Below are positions 33,201 to 41,699 of a stretch of DNA of 64,000 nt, piece by piece. The position numbers and the translations under genes were made by a program. Origin of the DNA: Pseudomonas marincola (GTDB lineage Bacteria; Pseudomonadota; Gammaproteobacteria; Pseudomonadales; Pseudomonadaceae). Within the stretch, counting starts at the first letter, position 1. Each line of letters opens with the position of its first letter. Location of the stretch: contig NZ_FPBC01000001.1 of assembly GCF_900116605.1 (NCBI RefSeq), forward strand, positions 868,001 to 932,000. Reading direction: 5' to 3'. Under the pieces are notes generated by a model that did not search any database, had not been told where the DNA came from, and was given only the letters and a program-made list of their open reading frames with translations.

Positions 33201-34726
33201 AGGGCCTCCACTTGGGCCAGAGCATCACCCCGCCCGGCCCACAGTCTGCGTAATTTGCCTGCGAGCACGTCCACCGAATCGGCACTGCTCATGGTGGGAT
33301 CTATCGGGTCGATCCCGATGGAGGCATAGACATTGGCGTAGGCATTTTGCAGGTCGGCCAACGCCATATCCATGCGCACCTCAGCCACGACCGAGTTCAT
33401 TTGCTCGCGGATCAAGGTTTGCTGGCTGACACTTTCAGCGCGATAACCGGCATCAATCTGCGCCTCGATCTTGCGTTGCACGCGCAAATAGCGCTCTGCG
33501 GTATTGAGCTCACGCTTGCGTAATTCATACCGCGCCTGGCTGACGGATAACTGCGTGGCCACGGCCATGGTCAAGGCCAGCGCACGCTCATCAAGCAACT
33601 GCGCCTGAGCATCGATACGATCCCGGTCTGCACCGTAGCGGAATACGTTAAGCAGGTTCCAACTGGCCTGAGCGCCCCAGCCGGTCCAACTGCTGTTGTA
33701 CAGATAACTGTTGTCATTGACGTTAGCGCCAACGAACAACTTCAGACTGGGCAATGCACGCAGCAACGTGGCGGTGGTTTCACGCTCGTTGCTGCGCATC
33801 TGGTAGGCCACTTCACGCAGCTCAGGACGGTTCTCGACCGCCAGCCGCAGCATTTGGCTGTACGGCTGATCAATGCTCTTCCACTCTTTTGGCTCAGCCG
33901 GGAATTTAATGCTGTAATCCTGGCCCGGCTCAAGATTCATCAGGCCTGCCAATTGCTGCTTGGCCACACCCAGCTCGCGCGCCAGCGACTGCACATCGCG
34001 ACTGATCGTCAGCAGTTCGCGCTCATAACTCAAAGCCACCAACGGTCGGGTCAGCCCGCTGGACTCCTGCTCCTCTGCTTGCTTCAAGGCCGCTTCGGTG
34101 GTGCGTTCAAGTTCCAGGGTCTTGCCCAACATGCGCTCGGCACAGGCTGCACGCCAAAAAGCTGTGCGCACATCTTCGACAATCCGCTGGATGACTTTGC
34201 GCTTACGCTCTTCGGCAAGCATGACTGCGTCACCGGCTTGCTGTGCGCGGACGTACGACAAGCCAAAATCAAGCACATCCCAGCTCAGCGCCAAGTCACT
34301 GGCCAGCACTTCACGGTCACTGGAGGTGGACGGTTCGAGGGACTGCTGGCCCGTTAACAAGGAACGGCTACTGCCACCGGAGTCGTTGCTGCGGCCGTTG
34401 TAATCGAGGGTGCCGACCAGCCGGGGCAACATGTCGTAGCGGCTCAGATCCAGTTCCCGCACACGCACCGCGTGCTCCATCATTTCCACCCGGTAATCGA
34501 GGTTGTACTTGATGGCACGGGCCATAGCCGAATAAAGGTCGATGGGGGCGGTTACAGGCTCTTGCTGGGCGGCGACACGCTTCAACAGGTCATCAGCGCG
34601 CTGCTGGTGCTCTTGCTCACTCAATGATTCGGGTTTGACGCTGCAGCCACCAATAGCAGTGCTGAGCAATAAGACGGCTAAAGCAGTTCTGCGATGCCTG
34701 AGTGAAAACATGTGCACACTATCCAT
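33197..34726 (-). CDS. TolC-family outer membrane channel lipoprotein
   Basis: A 509-residue outer-membrane efflux protein. The first 28 residues form a lipoprotein signal with lipobox IGGC (Cys28), as in OprM-type channels. The rest shows the two long alpha-hairpins of TolC (for instance GKTLELERTTEAALKQAEEQ and YLRVQRKIEAQIDAGYRAES) and the repeated alternation of coil and strand. The start at ATG 34726 is chosen for GGAG 11 nt upstream; ATG 34711 is an alternative with no clear ribosome site. First gene of the five-gene operon that ends with the giant adhesin. Confidence 0.9.
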   Translation of the reverse strand: MDSVHMFSLRHRRTALAVLLLSTAIGGCSVKPESLSEQEHQQRADDLLKRVAAQQEPVTAPIDLYSAMARAIKYNLDYRVEMMEHAVRVRELDLSRYDMLPRLVGTLDYNGRSNDSGGSSRSLLTGQQSLEPSTSSDREVLASDLALSWDVLDFGLSYVRAQQAGDAVMLAEERKRKVIQRIVEDVRTAFWRAACAERMLGKTLELERTTEAALKQAEEQESSGLTRPLVALSYERELLTISRDVQSLARELGVAKQQLAGLMNLEPGQDYSIKFPAEPKEWKSIDQPYSQMLRLAVENRPELREVAYQMRSNERETTATLLRALPSLKLFVGANVNDNSYLYNSSWTGWGAQASWNLLNVFRYGADRDRIDAQAQLLDERALALTMAVATQLSVSQARYELRKRELNTAERYLRVQRKIEAQIDAGYRAESVSQQTLIREQMNSVVAEVRMDMALADLQNAYANVYASIGIDPIDPTMSSADSVDVLAGKLRRLWAGRGDALAQVEAL

Positions 34727-35229
34727 TGATACATCTGCTCCTAAAGCGCCGCCCGTTGCCGCCGCAACAGACCGTATGAACACTTACGCAAAGCACACAG
34801 CAGATCTTCCCCAGCGAAATCGCCTGCCCCTCCTGCATCAGCAGTTCGAGACGGCCACCAAGCGTTGCTACAGGCGAATCTACATCTAAGCCACTTGTTC
34901 GAAAGTGTTAGCGACGGGGTGAAATGCTGCCAAGTGAACTGGCTGCCAACTGCATTTCAGATGATTGAAAGTCGTCACATGTATTACGTCAGAACAGCAC
35001 AGGAACAATTCATTGGCAAATTGGCAAGCACAATTAGGCACTAATTAATTGGTTATAAAAGCTCGGCTATATTCGTCGAAAACAAACTCAAAAGTGGCAC
35101 ATCAAGCAAAGATGACGCCCATCCTCTGACTTAAAAAGCACCCAGAAACAGCTCATTAAACTTACAGGTTGACCACTTTTCGGAGCGCTATTACGATATT
35201 CGTAATTCAATTACAAAAAAATACTCAAA
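34727..35229. promoter_or_regulatory. Divergent A/T-rich promoter region, adhesin operon / hmgA
   Basis: A 503-bp stretch with no convincing gene. It is much richer in A/T than its flanks, especially 34960-35225, and holds a short direct repeat (TTGGCAAA/TTGGCAAG near 35013) and the palindrome at 35190-35206. Promoters for both divergent transcripts must lie here; no single -35/-10 pair is strong enough to assign. Confidence 0.5.
35190..35206. promoter_or_regulatory. Perfect palindrome ATTACGA-TAT-TCGTAAT upstream of hmgA
   Basis: Two perfect 7-bp arms around a 3-nt centre, ending 23 nt before the hmgA ATG. Its position next to the start fits a repressor operator. In Pseudomonas putida hmgA is repressed by the IclR-type HmgR; whether this site is an HmgR operator is inference, and no hmgR gene is in the window. 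Confidence 0.5.
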
Positions 35230-36516
35230 ATGACCACTCTTCAATATCTCTCAGGCTTTGCCAACGAGTTCAGCAGTGAAGCACTTCCCGGCGCACTGCC
35301 TGTTGGCCAGAATTCGCCGCAAAAAGTGCCATACGGTCTGTACAGCGAACTGCTTTCTGGCACCGCATTCACGGTGCCCCGGACAGAAGCGCGGCGTACC
35401 TGGATGTATCGCATCAAGCCGTCGGCCAATCACCCGGCATTCAAGCGACTTGAACAACAGCTACCAAACAGCCAGCTAGGGCCTGTCTCGCCGAATCGCC
35501 TGCGCTGGAATCCGTTTGAGCTGCCGGGCGAACCCACTGACTTCATCGCAGGTTTGCAGCTTATGGCCGCAACCGAGGCGGCCGATAAAGCCAGCGGCGT
35601 CAGCGTTTACCTGTACGGCGCCAACTGCTCGATGCAGCGAGTGCTGATGAACGCAGACGGCGAGTGGTTATTCGTGCCGCAGCAAGGCCGTTTACGCCTG
35701 GTAACGGAGTTGGGCGTTGTGCAGGTGGAGCCGCTGGAGATCGCGGTAATCCCACGCGGGATGAAGTTCCGTGTCGAACTGCTCGACGCCACTGCTCGCG
35801 GCTACCTGTGTGAAAACCACGGGTGCGCCCTGCGCCTGCCTGATCTGGGCCCTATTGGCAGTAACGGCCTGGCCAATCCACGGGACTTCCTGACGCCAGT
35901 CGCGCACTTTGAAAACATCGACCAACCCACGCAGTTGGTGCAAAAGTTTCTCGGCGAACTGTGGGCAACCGAACTGGATCACTCGCCACTCGATGTAGTG
36001 GCCTGGCACGGTAATAACGTGCCGTACAAATATGACCTGCGCCGCTTCAACACCATCGGCACCGTGAGTTTCGATCACCCGGACCCGTCAATTTTCACCG
36101 TACTCACCTCTCCCGGCGTAACGCCCGGGCAGGCCAATATGGACTTTGTGATTTTCCCGCCGCGCTGGATGGTCGCCGAAAATACGTTCCGGCCACCGTG
36201 GTTCCACCGCAACCTGATGAACGAGATGATGGGGTTGATCCAGGGCAGCTACGATGCCAAAGCCGAGGGTTTCAGCGCCGGTGGTGTATCGCTGCACAAT
36301 TGCATGAGTGCCCATGGCCCGGACAACACCACCACAACGCAAGCCATTGCGGCAGACTTGAAGCCGCACAAGCTGGAAAACACCATGGCTTTCATGTTCG
36401 AAACCTGCAGTGTTTTGCGGCCCACCCGCTTCGCGCTGGAAGCGCCGCAACTGCAAAGCAATTACGACGACTGCTGGGCCCACATGGCGAAAACCTTCAA
36501 CCCTGAGCAACCTTAA
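35230..36516 (+). CDS. hmgA: Homogentisate 1,2-dioxygenase
   Basis: A 428-residue protein matching HmgA throughout, beginning [21 protein letters not shown]. It opens the ring of homogentisate to maleylacetoacetate in tyrosine/phenylalanine catabolism. The iron-site segments are visible: [16 protein letters not shown] (His and Glu ligands) and [10 protein letters not shown] (second His). Length is normal for bacterial HmgA. Usually hmgA is followed by fahA and maiA; here the next gene is an unrelated outer-membrane channel, so the rest of the pathway must lie elsewhere. Confidence 0.97.
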   Translation: MTTLQYLSGFANEFSSEALPGALPVGQNSPQKVPYGLYSELLSGTAFTVPRTEARRTWMYRIKPSANHPAFKRLEQQLPNSQLGPVSPNRLRWNPFELPGEPTDFIAGLQLMAATEAADKASGVSVYLYGANCSMQRVLMNADGEWLFVPQQGRLRLVTELGVVQVEPLEIAVIPRGMKFRVELLDATARGYLCENHGCALRLPDLGPIGSNGLANPRDFLTPVAHFENIDQPTQLVQKFLGELWATELDHSPLDVVAWHGNNVPYKYDLRRFNTIGTVSFDHPDPSIFTVLTSPGVTPGQANMDFVIFPPRWMVAENTFRPPWFHRNLMNEMMGLIQGSYDAKAEGFSAGGVSLHNCMSAHGPDNTTTTQAIAADLKPHKLENTMAFMFETCSVLRPTRFALEAPQLQSNYDDCWAHMAKTFNPEQP

Positions 36517-36867
36517 ACGGTTGTGTATCAAGCCTGGCCTTGCGTGATCCAGACCGGCTCGCGCAAGGCCTTGGCCAGCGCATTGAGCGGCAGTGCTTCG
36601 AAATGCCGCATTTTGTGCCCCAGTTCGCTACCTATATGCCCCAATTCGAGGCAAAGCTGTCCTTTCAGTCAGAATCAATGCCCTCCACCCGCCAAATCTG
36701 GGCGGATATAAAACCCTGCGCAATTATTTTTCCTTTTAACAACAACAGTTTGTTTGGCTGGCGATATAAAATTAGCTTATCTGGCGCTAATTTTGCTTTA
36801 GACCCAGCAGCCTGACCCAATAGACAGGTTTAACAACGATAATTCTGCACACCAGGAGCAACACCGA
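36517..36867. other. Intergenic region downstream of hmgA
   Basis: A 351-bp gap. The first half contains the minus-strand coding-like remnant listed separately. The second half is A/T-rich and presumably carries the promoter of the Tsx-like gene; CCGCC-N7-GGCGG at 36689-36705 is a small dyad. No terminator with a T-tract was found after hmgA. Confidence 0.4.
36528..36668 (-). other. Minus-strand coding-like remnant, 46 codons without a start
   Basis: On the minus strand an open frame of 46 codons ends in TGA at 36528-36530. It reads LCLELGHIGSELGHKMRHF and then LPLNALAKALREPVW, with a tandem ELGH-x2-GS-ELGH pattern (direct DNA repeat GCCCCAnTTCG 22 bp apart). It is bounded upstream by an in-frame stop and has no ATG with a ribosome site, so it may be a decayed gene end or chance. 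I do not recognise a family. Confidence 0.2.
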
Positions 36868-37662
36868 ATGATGCGTACACTCTCCACCATGATTTTGGCC
36901 GGCGGGCTTCTGGCGGGCGGCCAGGCAGCAGTTGCGGGCGACTTACTGCAATGGCAAAACAACAGCCTCACCTATCTGTACGGCGAAAACTTCAAAGTAG
37001 ACCCGGACACTCAGCAAACGCTGACTTTTGAGCATGCCAGTGGTTGGAGCGTGGGCGACCTGTTCTTCTTCGTAGACGGCATTACTTTCAATGACGGCGA
37101 AAACGCCGTGGGCGACTCGAAGACCTTCTACGGCGAACTTTCTCCTCGCCTGTCGATGGGCAAGCTGTTCAACAGCAAGATTCAGTTTGGTCCGGTAACA
37201 GACGTCCTACTTGCGATGACGTACGAGTTTGGCGAAGACGACACTGAGTCTTACCTGATCGGTCCAGCCGTTGATCTGGCGATCCCGGGCTTCGATTACT
37301 TCCAGTTGAACACTTATCTGCGCACCACTGACGGCAAGCGCGATGGTGATAACGTCTGGCAGATTACGCCGGTCTGGAGCTACACCATTCCGGTTGGCAA
37401 CTCCGACATCCTGTTCGACGGCTTCATGGACTGGGTTGTGGACAACGACGACTCCTACCACGCCAACCTGCACTTCAACCCACAGATCAAATACGACATG
37501 GGTAAAGCGCTCAGCTGGGGCGAGAAGCAGCTGTACGTGGGTATCGAGTACGACTACTGGAAAGACAAGTACGGTATCGACAACGACGGTTTCGTTGGCA
37601 GTGAAATCCTCGACGGCACCAACCAAAGCGCGACCAACTTCATCGTAAAAGCGCACTTCTAA
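36868..37662 (+). CDS. Tsx-like nucleoside-specific outer membrane channel
   Basis: A 264-residue outer-membrane beta-barrel protein. Signal peptide LSTMILAGGLLAGGQAAVAG is followed by LLQWQNNSLTYLYGENFKVD, the start typical of the Tsx/OmpK channel family (Pfam Channel_Tsx), alternating amphipathic strands, and a C-terminal aromatic residue (FIVKAHF) for BAM recognition. CAGGAG lies 11 nt upstream of ATG 36868. The family admits nucleosides or serves as a phage receptor; whether it serves the nucleobase ABC transporter at the right end of the window is speculative. Confidence 0.88.
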   Translation: MMRTLSTMILAGGLLAGGQAAVAGDLLQWQNNSLTYLYGENFKVDPDTQQTLTFEHASGWSVGDLFFFVDGITFNDGENAVGDSKTFYGELSPRLSMGKLFNSKIQFGPVTDVLLAMTYEFGEDDTESYLIGPAVDLAIPGFDYFQLNTYLRTTDGKRDGDNVWQITPVWSYTIPVGNSDILFDGFMDWVVDNDDSYHANLHFNPQIKYDMGKALSWGEKQLYVGIEYDYWKDKYGIDNDGFVGSEILDGTNQSATNFIVKAHF

Positions 37663-37830
37663 GTAAGTCCGGCCACAGGCCAACGCTGCCTTGAGTGCAG
37701 GTTGGCCCGTGGCTCTCAAAGACCACCCAAACGATCTAGCCTCACCCGACTTTCGAGGCATCCTTGCAGCCCCTCGTTTGTGTTTAGATGGTGCCCTCAT
37801 CTGTGCACCGTTTATATTCGAGAGCTGCCC

Positions 37831-38673
37831 ATGACTGCGCGTACCTTCCTGCTGACCGCACTGGCGATGCTTGCATTTGCCGGTAACTCGCTGCTCTGTC
37901 GCCTGGCGTTAAAAGCCACAACCATCGACGCTGCTACCTTCACCAGTGTGCGCCTGCTCTGCGGCGCGCTGACTTTATGGCTGTTGCTGCAATGGCGCAG
38001 CAGCGGCAAAACCGCTGCCGGAAGCTGGGCAGGCGCTGTTTCGCTGTTCATCTATGCGGCCGCGTTCTCGTTCGCCTATATCAGTCTCGACACCGGCGTC
38101 GGGGCGCTGCTGCTATTTGGTGCTGTGCAGGTCAGCATGATTGTTTACGGTTTTTACAGCGGCGAACGTTTCAACAAGCTCACCAGCTGTGGCCTGATTC
38201 TGGCACTGGCCGGTTTGCTCGTCCTGCTCTTGCCAGGCGCCAAGGCACCCGCACTCGGCGGTGCGCTGCTGATGTTATTGGCCGGTGTTGCCTGGGGCGC
38301 GTATTCCTTACTAGGGCGCAAAGTTGCCGACCCGCTGGCCGCAACAGCCGGTAATTTTATTCGCGCCGTGCCGCTGGCCCTGCTGCTCAGCCTGATACTC
38401 ATCAGCCGAACCCAATGGGACGCCAGCGGTCTGTTCTATGCGGCGCTCTCCGGCGCGCTGACCTCAGGCGTGGGTTACGCCATCTGGTACACAGCCCTGA
38501 ACGGGCTCAAATCCATTCAAGCCGCCACCGTACAACTCAGCGTGCCGATCTTGGCGGCGCTGGCAGGCAGCCTGGTACTGGGAGAAGCGCTGAGCCTTCG
38601 CCTGTTAATAAGCTCGGTGGCCGTGCTTGGCGGCATTGCGCTGGTACTCTCGGCCAAACAACGCGCAGCGTAG
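37831..38673 (+). CDS. DMT-superfamily permease, EamA domain
   Basis: A 280-residue integral membrane protein with ten hydrophobic helices in two EamA halves (first half begins LLTALAMLAFAGNSLLCRLA, second near ALLMLLAGVAWGAYSLLGRK). EamA proteins are drug/metabolite exporters or importers; the substrate is unknown. The start is set at ATG 37831 because the upstream in-frame codons are hydrophilic and poorly conserved in character. It stands alone between the Tsx-like gene and a lipoprotein gene. Confidence 0.9.
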   Translation: MTARTFLLTALAMLAFAGNSLLCRLALKATTIDAATFTSVRLLCGALTLWLLLQWRSSGKTAAGSWAGAVSLFIYAAAFSFAYISLDTGVGALLLFGAVQVSMIVYGFYSGERFNKLTSCGLILALAGLLVLLLPGAKAPALGGALLMLLAGVAWGAYSLLGRKVADPLAATAGNFIRAVPLALLLSLILISRTQWDASGLFYAALSGALTSGVGYAIWYTALNGLKSIQAATVQLSVPILAALAGSLVLGEALSLRLLISSVAVLGGIALVLSAKQRAA

Positions 38674-38762
38674 GGCCGGTTTGCCTGACTAACGCGCAAT
38701 ACCGCGCATACAACAGCCGCGCCCGCTAGACTCAAGGCTCATTACTGCAAGGAATTCTGCCC

Positions 38763-39245
38763 ATGGTACGCGCCATTACATTGCTGCAACGCGCCCTGTT
38801 CACCGCTCTGCTACTCAGCCTTGCGGCGTGCAGCACGCTGGGCATGCGCGACCCGCTGAAGATTAATCTGGTGGGCGTCGAACCTCTGCAAGGCCAAGGC
38901 CTTGAGGTGCGTTTCGCGGTCAAATTGCGCGTCCAGAACCCCAACGATTCAGTGATCGACTACAACGGTATTGCCCTTGATCTTGAAGTGAACAATCAGC
39001 CGCTGGCCAGCGGTGTAAGCAACCAAAGTGGGCAAGTGCCAGGCTTTGGCGAAGCGGTGATCAGCGTTCCAGTGACCATTTCTGCATTCTCGGCAATGCG
39101 CCAGGCCATGGGCGCTACCGGCTTCAAGCCCGAGCAGGGATTGCCGTACAAATTAAGCGGCAAGCTTGCAGGCGGGCTGTTCGGCACGGTGCGTTTCAGC
39201 GACACGGGCACACTTGATCTGCCGGCGCCCACAACTGCTTACTGA
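38763..39245 (+). CDS. LEA type 2 (LEA14/WHy) domain lipoprotein
   Basis: A 160-residue lipoprotein with lipobox LAAC (Cys23) after a hydrophobic signal. Residues about 35-155 form a single immunoglobulin-like LEA14/Water-stress-hypersensitive domain (VRFAVKLRVQNPNDSVIDYN, then LEVNNQPLASG). Such lipoproteins are widespread in Pseudomonas and of unknown molecular role. AAGGA stands 8 nt before the start. Its stop overlaps the 3' end of the convergent diguanylate cyclase gene by 7 nt. Confidence 0.88.
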   Translation: MVRAITLLQRALFTALLLSLAACSTLGMRDPLKINLVGVEPLQGQGLEVRFAVKLRVQNPNDSVIDYNGIALDLEVNNQPLASGVSNQSGQVPGFGEAVISVPVTISAFSAMRQAMGATGFKPEQGLPYKLSGKLAGGLFGTVRFSDTGTLDLPAPTTAY

Positions 39246-40318
39246 GCCGCAGGCTGGCCGAGCATCACCTGATTTCGGCCATTATTCTTGCCGGCATAAA
39301 GCGCCTCGTCAGCGCGAGCGATTGCGCTGTCCAAACCTTCATGAGGCTGAAGTTCCACCACACCAAGGGTCAGCGTCAGGCCCACATCATGGCCATTCAG
39401 GCGCAGGGCATTGCGCGACACTTCAACGCGTATTCGCTCGGCCAACTGCCGGGCTCCCTGAAGATCGGTAACCGGCAGCATGATCAAAAACTCTTCGCCG
39501 CCCCACCGACAGCAACTGTCGCCGTCGCGAGCGATCTGCATAATCGTCTGGCTGACATGCAATAAAGCCTGATCGCCGAACTGGTGACCGTAACGGTCAT
39601 TGATCAGTTTGAAATGATCGATATCCGCCAGAATCATCGACAGCGCCGAATGCTTCTCAAAGCTGTGATCCAACTCATCCGCGGCCACCTCAGCCATGCG
39701 CCTGCGGTTGATCATGCCGGTTAACGGATCATAAGCGGCCATGTGTTCCAGCTTGGAGTTCATGCCCGCCACAACCATAAAGTGGCGCATCACAAACAGC
39801 GAAATAACACTAAACGCACTGGCAAGATTCAGCAGCCGCAGACACTCGAGAGCCTGCGCTGAAATATCCGGGTCTGGAGCTGTGCGCTGCTCCAGCGCCA
39901 ACATTTGCAGCATCAGTAACACGCACAGCACAACCTTGTGCCAGATGCGAATTCGGCCACTGAAGGCGACCAGAGGGGTCATCGCAAAAAGCAGATAGTG
40001 AAAGCCCGCACGGGCGCCAAATTGAGTGCAATACACGCTCAACTGTATGCCGAAGGCCAATATCAGCAACGCCAAACCGCCGATAAATACCGGGAAAGAG
40101 CGACGATTGATGACCAGCAGATAAAGCGGTGCCTGAACCAGAATGAGCAGCGCGCTGAAGGCCCACCAACGGCTGCCGTAAGACAGGAACAGGGAAAGGT
40201 GAAGCAGATTGATCACACTGAGAATTACAATTCCCCAGCGCACCAGCGAACGAAACGAGCGGCGGATGAACACGGTGTCGTACGGATCATCTTGCCTGGA
40301 TTCTGGGTTTGACTGCAT
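39239..40318 (-). CDS. Membrane-bound diguanylate cyclase (GGDEF domain)
   Basis: A 359-residue protein with five or six membrane helices in residues about 25-185 and a C-terminal GGDEF domain from about 190. The active-site motif is GGEEF (273-277), and the product-inhibition site RxxD (RDGD, 264-267) lies exactly five residues before it, so both synthesis of c-di-GMP and feedback control should be intact. Start at ATG 40318, with AGGGA 11 nt upstream, rather than a longer frame that adds 30 atypical residues. The membrane part resembles no named sensor I know. c-di-GMP commonly governs giant adhesins; a link to the adhesin operon is only inference. Confidence 0.93.
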   Translation of the reverse strand: MQSNPESRQDDPYDTVFIRRSFRSLVRWGIVILSVINLLHLSLFLSYGSRWWAFSALLILVQAPLYLLVINRRSFPVFIGGLALLILAFGIQLSVYCTQFGARAGFHYLLFAMTPLVAFSGRIRIWHKVVLCVLLMLQMLALEQRTAPDPDISAQALECLRLLNLASAFSVISLFVMRHFMVVAGMNSKLEHMAAYDPLTGMINRRRMAEVAADELDHSFEKHSALSMILADIDHFKLINDRYGHQFGDQALLHVSQTIMQIARDGDSCCRWGGEEFLIMLPVTDLQGARQLAERIRVEVSRNALRLNGHDVGLTLTLGVVELQPHEGLDSAIARADEALYAGKNNGRNQVMLGQPAAQ

Positions 40319-40744
40319 ATGCGGTACATCCCTGTACGAAACAACCCAATAACTACAAAGCCTACAACAATAGGCCACACCGCCCAGCTTCCTGCTGCGC
40401 AGTGGCACATCCGGCTTCTTGCAAGGCCATCGGTCGCGGCTGGCAAGCCGATGGATCAGCCACGCTGTCGCAACGCTATAAAGCGCTCGGCATGACTATT
40501 CACAGGGTAGCTGAAAGCGCTTCAATACGGCTGTTTGAGCTTCAGTCAGCAACCTAACACAGCTCACTTTAAGGGAGAGGACAGGGTTGTCAAATTGCTC
40601 AATATACATAGTAAGGATGTTTTACAGAGCAAATCGGCCTAATAGCTTTACACAAGCTTTACACGAACTTACGGATAATTACCGAGTTTAGGCGTTCAAT
40701 ATTGTTGTGCGGTATTAGCCGCAATTTTTGCAGGAGTACTCCTT
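40319..40744. promoter_or_regulatory. Leader and control region of the glycine-zipper gene
   Basis: A 426-bp gap. Near 40644-40664 lies an 11-bp direct repeat. At 40708-40723 TGCGG-TATTAG-CCGCA followed by ATTTTT looks like a weak terminator or attenuator just ahead of the gene. The Shine-Dalgarno AGGAG is inside the palindrome AGGAGTACTCCT (40732-40743). Nothing coding is seen. Confidence 0.4.
40644..40664. promoter_or_regulatory. Direct repeat AGCTTTACAC with an 11-bp period
   Basis: Two identical 10-mers start at 40644 and 40655, followed by a degenerate AACTTACGG. Same-face direct repeats with an 11-bp period are typical of OmpR/PhoB-family response-regulator sites. It lies 81-101 nt upstream of the ATG at 40745. 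Confidence 0.35.
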
Positions 40745-41110
40745 ATGATTGGCCGACTTCCCTTACTCTTGGCCGGCATACTCAGCTTGGCCGTTGCAGG
40801 TCAGGCCTCAGCCCATGGCCATAATGATGGCGTGATTGCCGGTGCGGTGGTTGGTGCAGTGATTGGTGGGGCAATAGTTGCTAACAGCCGTTATCAGCCG
40901 GCGCCGGTGTATGTGCAACCCGCACCGCAGCCGGTGTATTACCCGCCTCAACCGGTTTACTACTCACCGCCGCCACCGGTTTACTATCAGCCAGCACCGG
41001 TGTACTACCGCCAGACGCGCGTAATCGTAGCGCCGCGCTATCGCTATTACGGAGGCGGCTACCATCACGGCGGCGGCCATGGTCACGGCCACGGCGGCCA
41101 CCATCGTTAA
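40745..41110 (+). CDS. Secreted glycine-zipper, Pro/Tyr-rich protein
   Basis: A 121-residue protein with a signal peptide (RLPLLLAGILSLAVAGQASA), a glycine-zipper membrane segment (VIAGAVVGAVIGGAIVAN), a run of PVYV/PVYY repeats and a Gly/His-rich tail (GGGHGHGHGGHH). The layout fits small envelope proteins of unknown role; the His-rich tail could bind metal. Followed by a strong terminator. No family function can be assigned. Confidence 0.85.
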   Translation: MIGRLPLLLAGILSLAVAGQASAHGHNDGVIAGAVVGAVIGGAIVANSRYQPAPVYVQPAPQPVYYPPQPVYYSPPPPVYYQPAPVYYRQTRVIVAPRYRYYGGGYHHGGGHGHGHGGHHR

Positions 41111-41117
41111 GCCAACC

Positions 41118-41143
41118 AAGCCCCGCTCAATGCGGGGCTTTTT
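41118..41143 (+). terminator. Rho-independent terminator after the glycine-zipper gene
   Basis: AAGCCCCGC-TCAAT-GCGGGGCTT, a 9-bp perfect stem with a 5-nt loop running into TTT, 8 nt after the stop codon. Confidence 0.92.
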
Positions 41144-41211
41144 GCATGTGCCCCGGCGAAAGCTAAATCCCTATATAATGCAGGTCTTTAGCCCACCTTT
41201 GAGGACTCACC

Positions 41212-41556
41212 GTGAGCACTTTGCCAGCCTGCCCAAAATGTAATTCCGAATACACCTATCAGGATGGCTTGATGCTGATGTGCCCGGAATGTGCCCATGA
41301 GTGGGCAGCGGACGGCAGTGATGAAGCGGCCGCAGACGACGCCAAGGTAATCAAAGACTCGGTCGGCAACACCCTTGAGGACGGCGATACCGTCACGGTC
41401 ATCAAGGACCTCAAGGTCAAAGGCTCATCGCTGGTGGTGAAGGTTGGCACCAAGGTCAAAGGCATCCGCCTGTGTGATGGCGACCATGATATCGACTGCA
41501 AGATCGATGGCATTGGCGCCATGAAACTCAAGTCCGAGTTTGTCCGCAAAGTTTAA
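41212..41556 (+). CDS. yjdM: YjdM/PhnA family zinc-ribbon protein
   Basis: A 114-residue protein with an N-terminal four-cysteine zinc ribbon ([10 protein letters not shown], then MCPECAHEW) and a C-terminal SH3-like barrel with [11 protein letters not shown] and [12 protein letters not shown], the YjdM (formerly PhnA) signature. The old name alkylphosphonate protein is misleading; the function is not settled. Start is GTG 41212; a -10-like TATAAT lies at 41174-41179. It appears monocistronic. Confidence 0.95.
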   Translation: MSTLPACPKCNSEYTYQDGLMLMCPECAHEWAADGSDEAAADDAKVIKDSVGNTLEDGDTVTVIKDLKVKGSSLVVKVGTKVKGIRLCDGDHDIDCKIDGIGAMKLKSEFVRKV

Positions 41557-41571
41557 TCCTCCCCCGCCAAT

Positions 41572-41592
41572 CTCGCCCTGCAACTGGGCGAG
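41572..41592. other. Perfect hairpin downstream of yjdM without a T-tract
   Basis: CTCGCCC-TGCAACT-GGGCGAG, 16 nt after the yjdM stop. The following sequence (CGGCTTCAGCGCAGGAGC) lacks a T-tract, so it is a poor terminator; the flank faintly recalls Pseudomonas REP-type intergenic repeats. Confidence 0.4.
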
Positions 41593-41699
41593 CGGCTTCA
41601 GCGCAGGAGCTTCTACAAGCCCGCTTCGCGCCCTGTCGGCCAGCCGTTTTCAGTGCATGCTATGGTTGTAGGATCAGCCAATGATCCGAGACAGAGCCA

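Noticed and set aside
34727..34783. TolC-like start at 34783
   Set aside because: It would put 19 residues in front of the lipoprotein signal and lacks a ribosome site.
40319..40408. Longer diguanylate cyclase start at 40408
   Set aside because: The extra 30 residues are Cys/Arg/Trp-rich and unlike the rest, and ATG 40318 has a better ribosome site.
41572..41592. Terminator after yjdM
   Set aside because: The stem is good but no T-tract follows; listed only as a hairpin.
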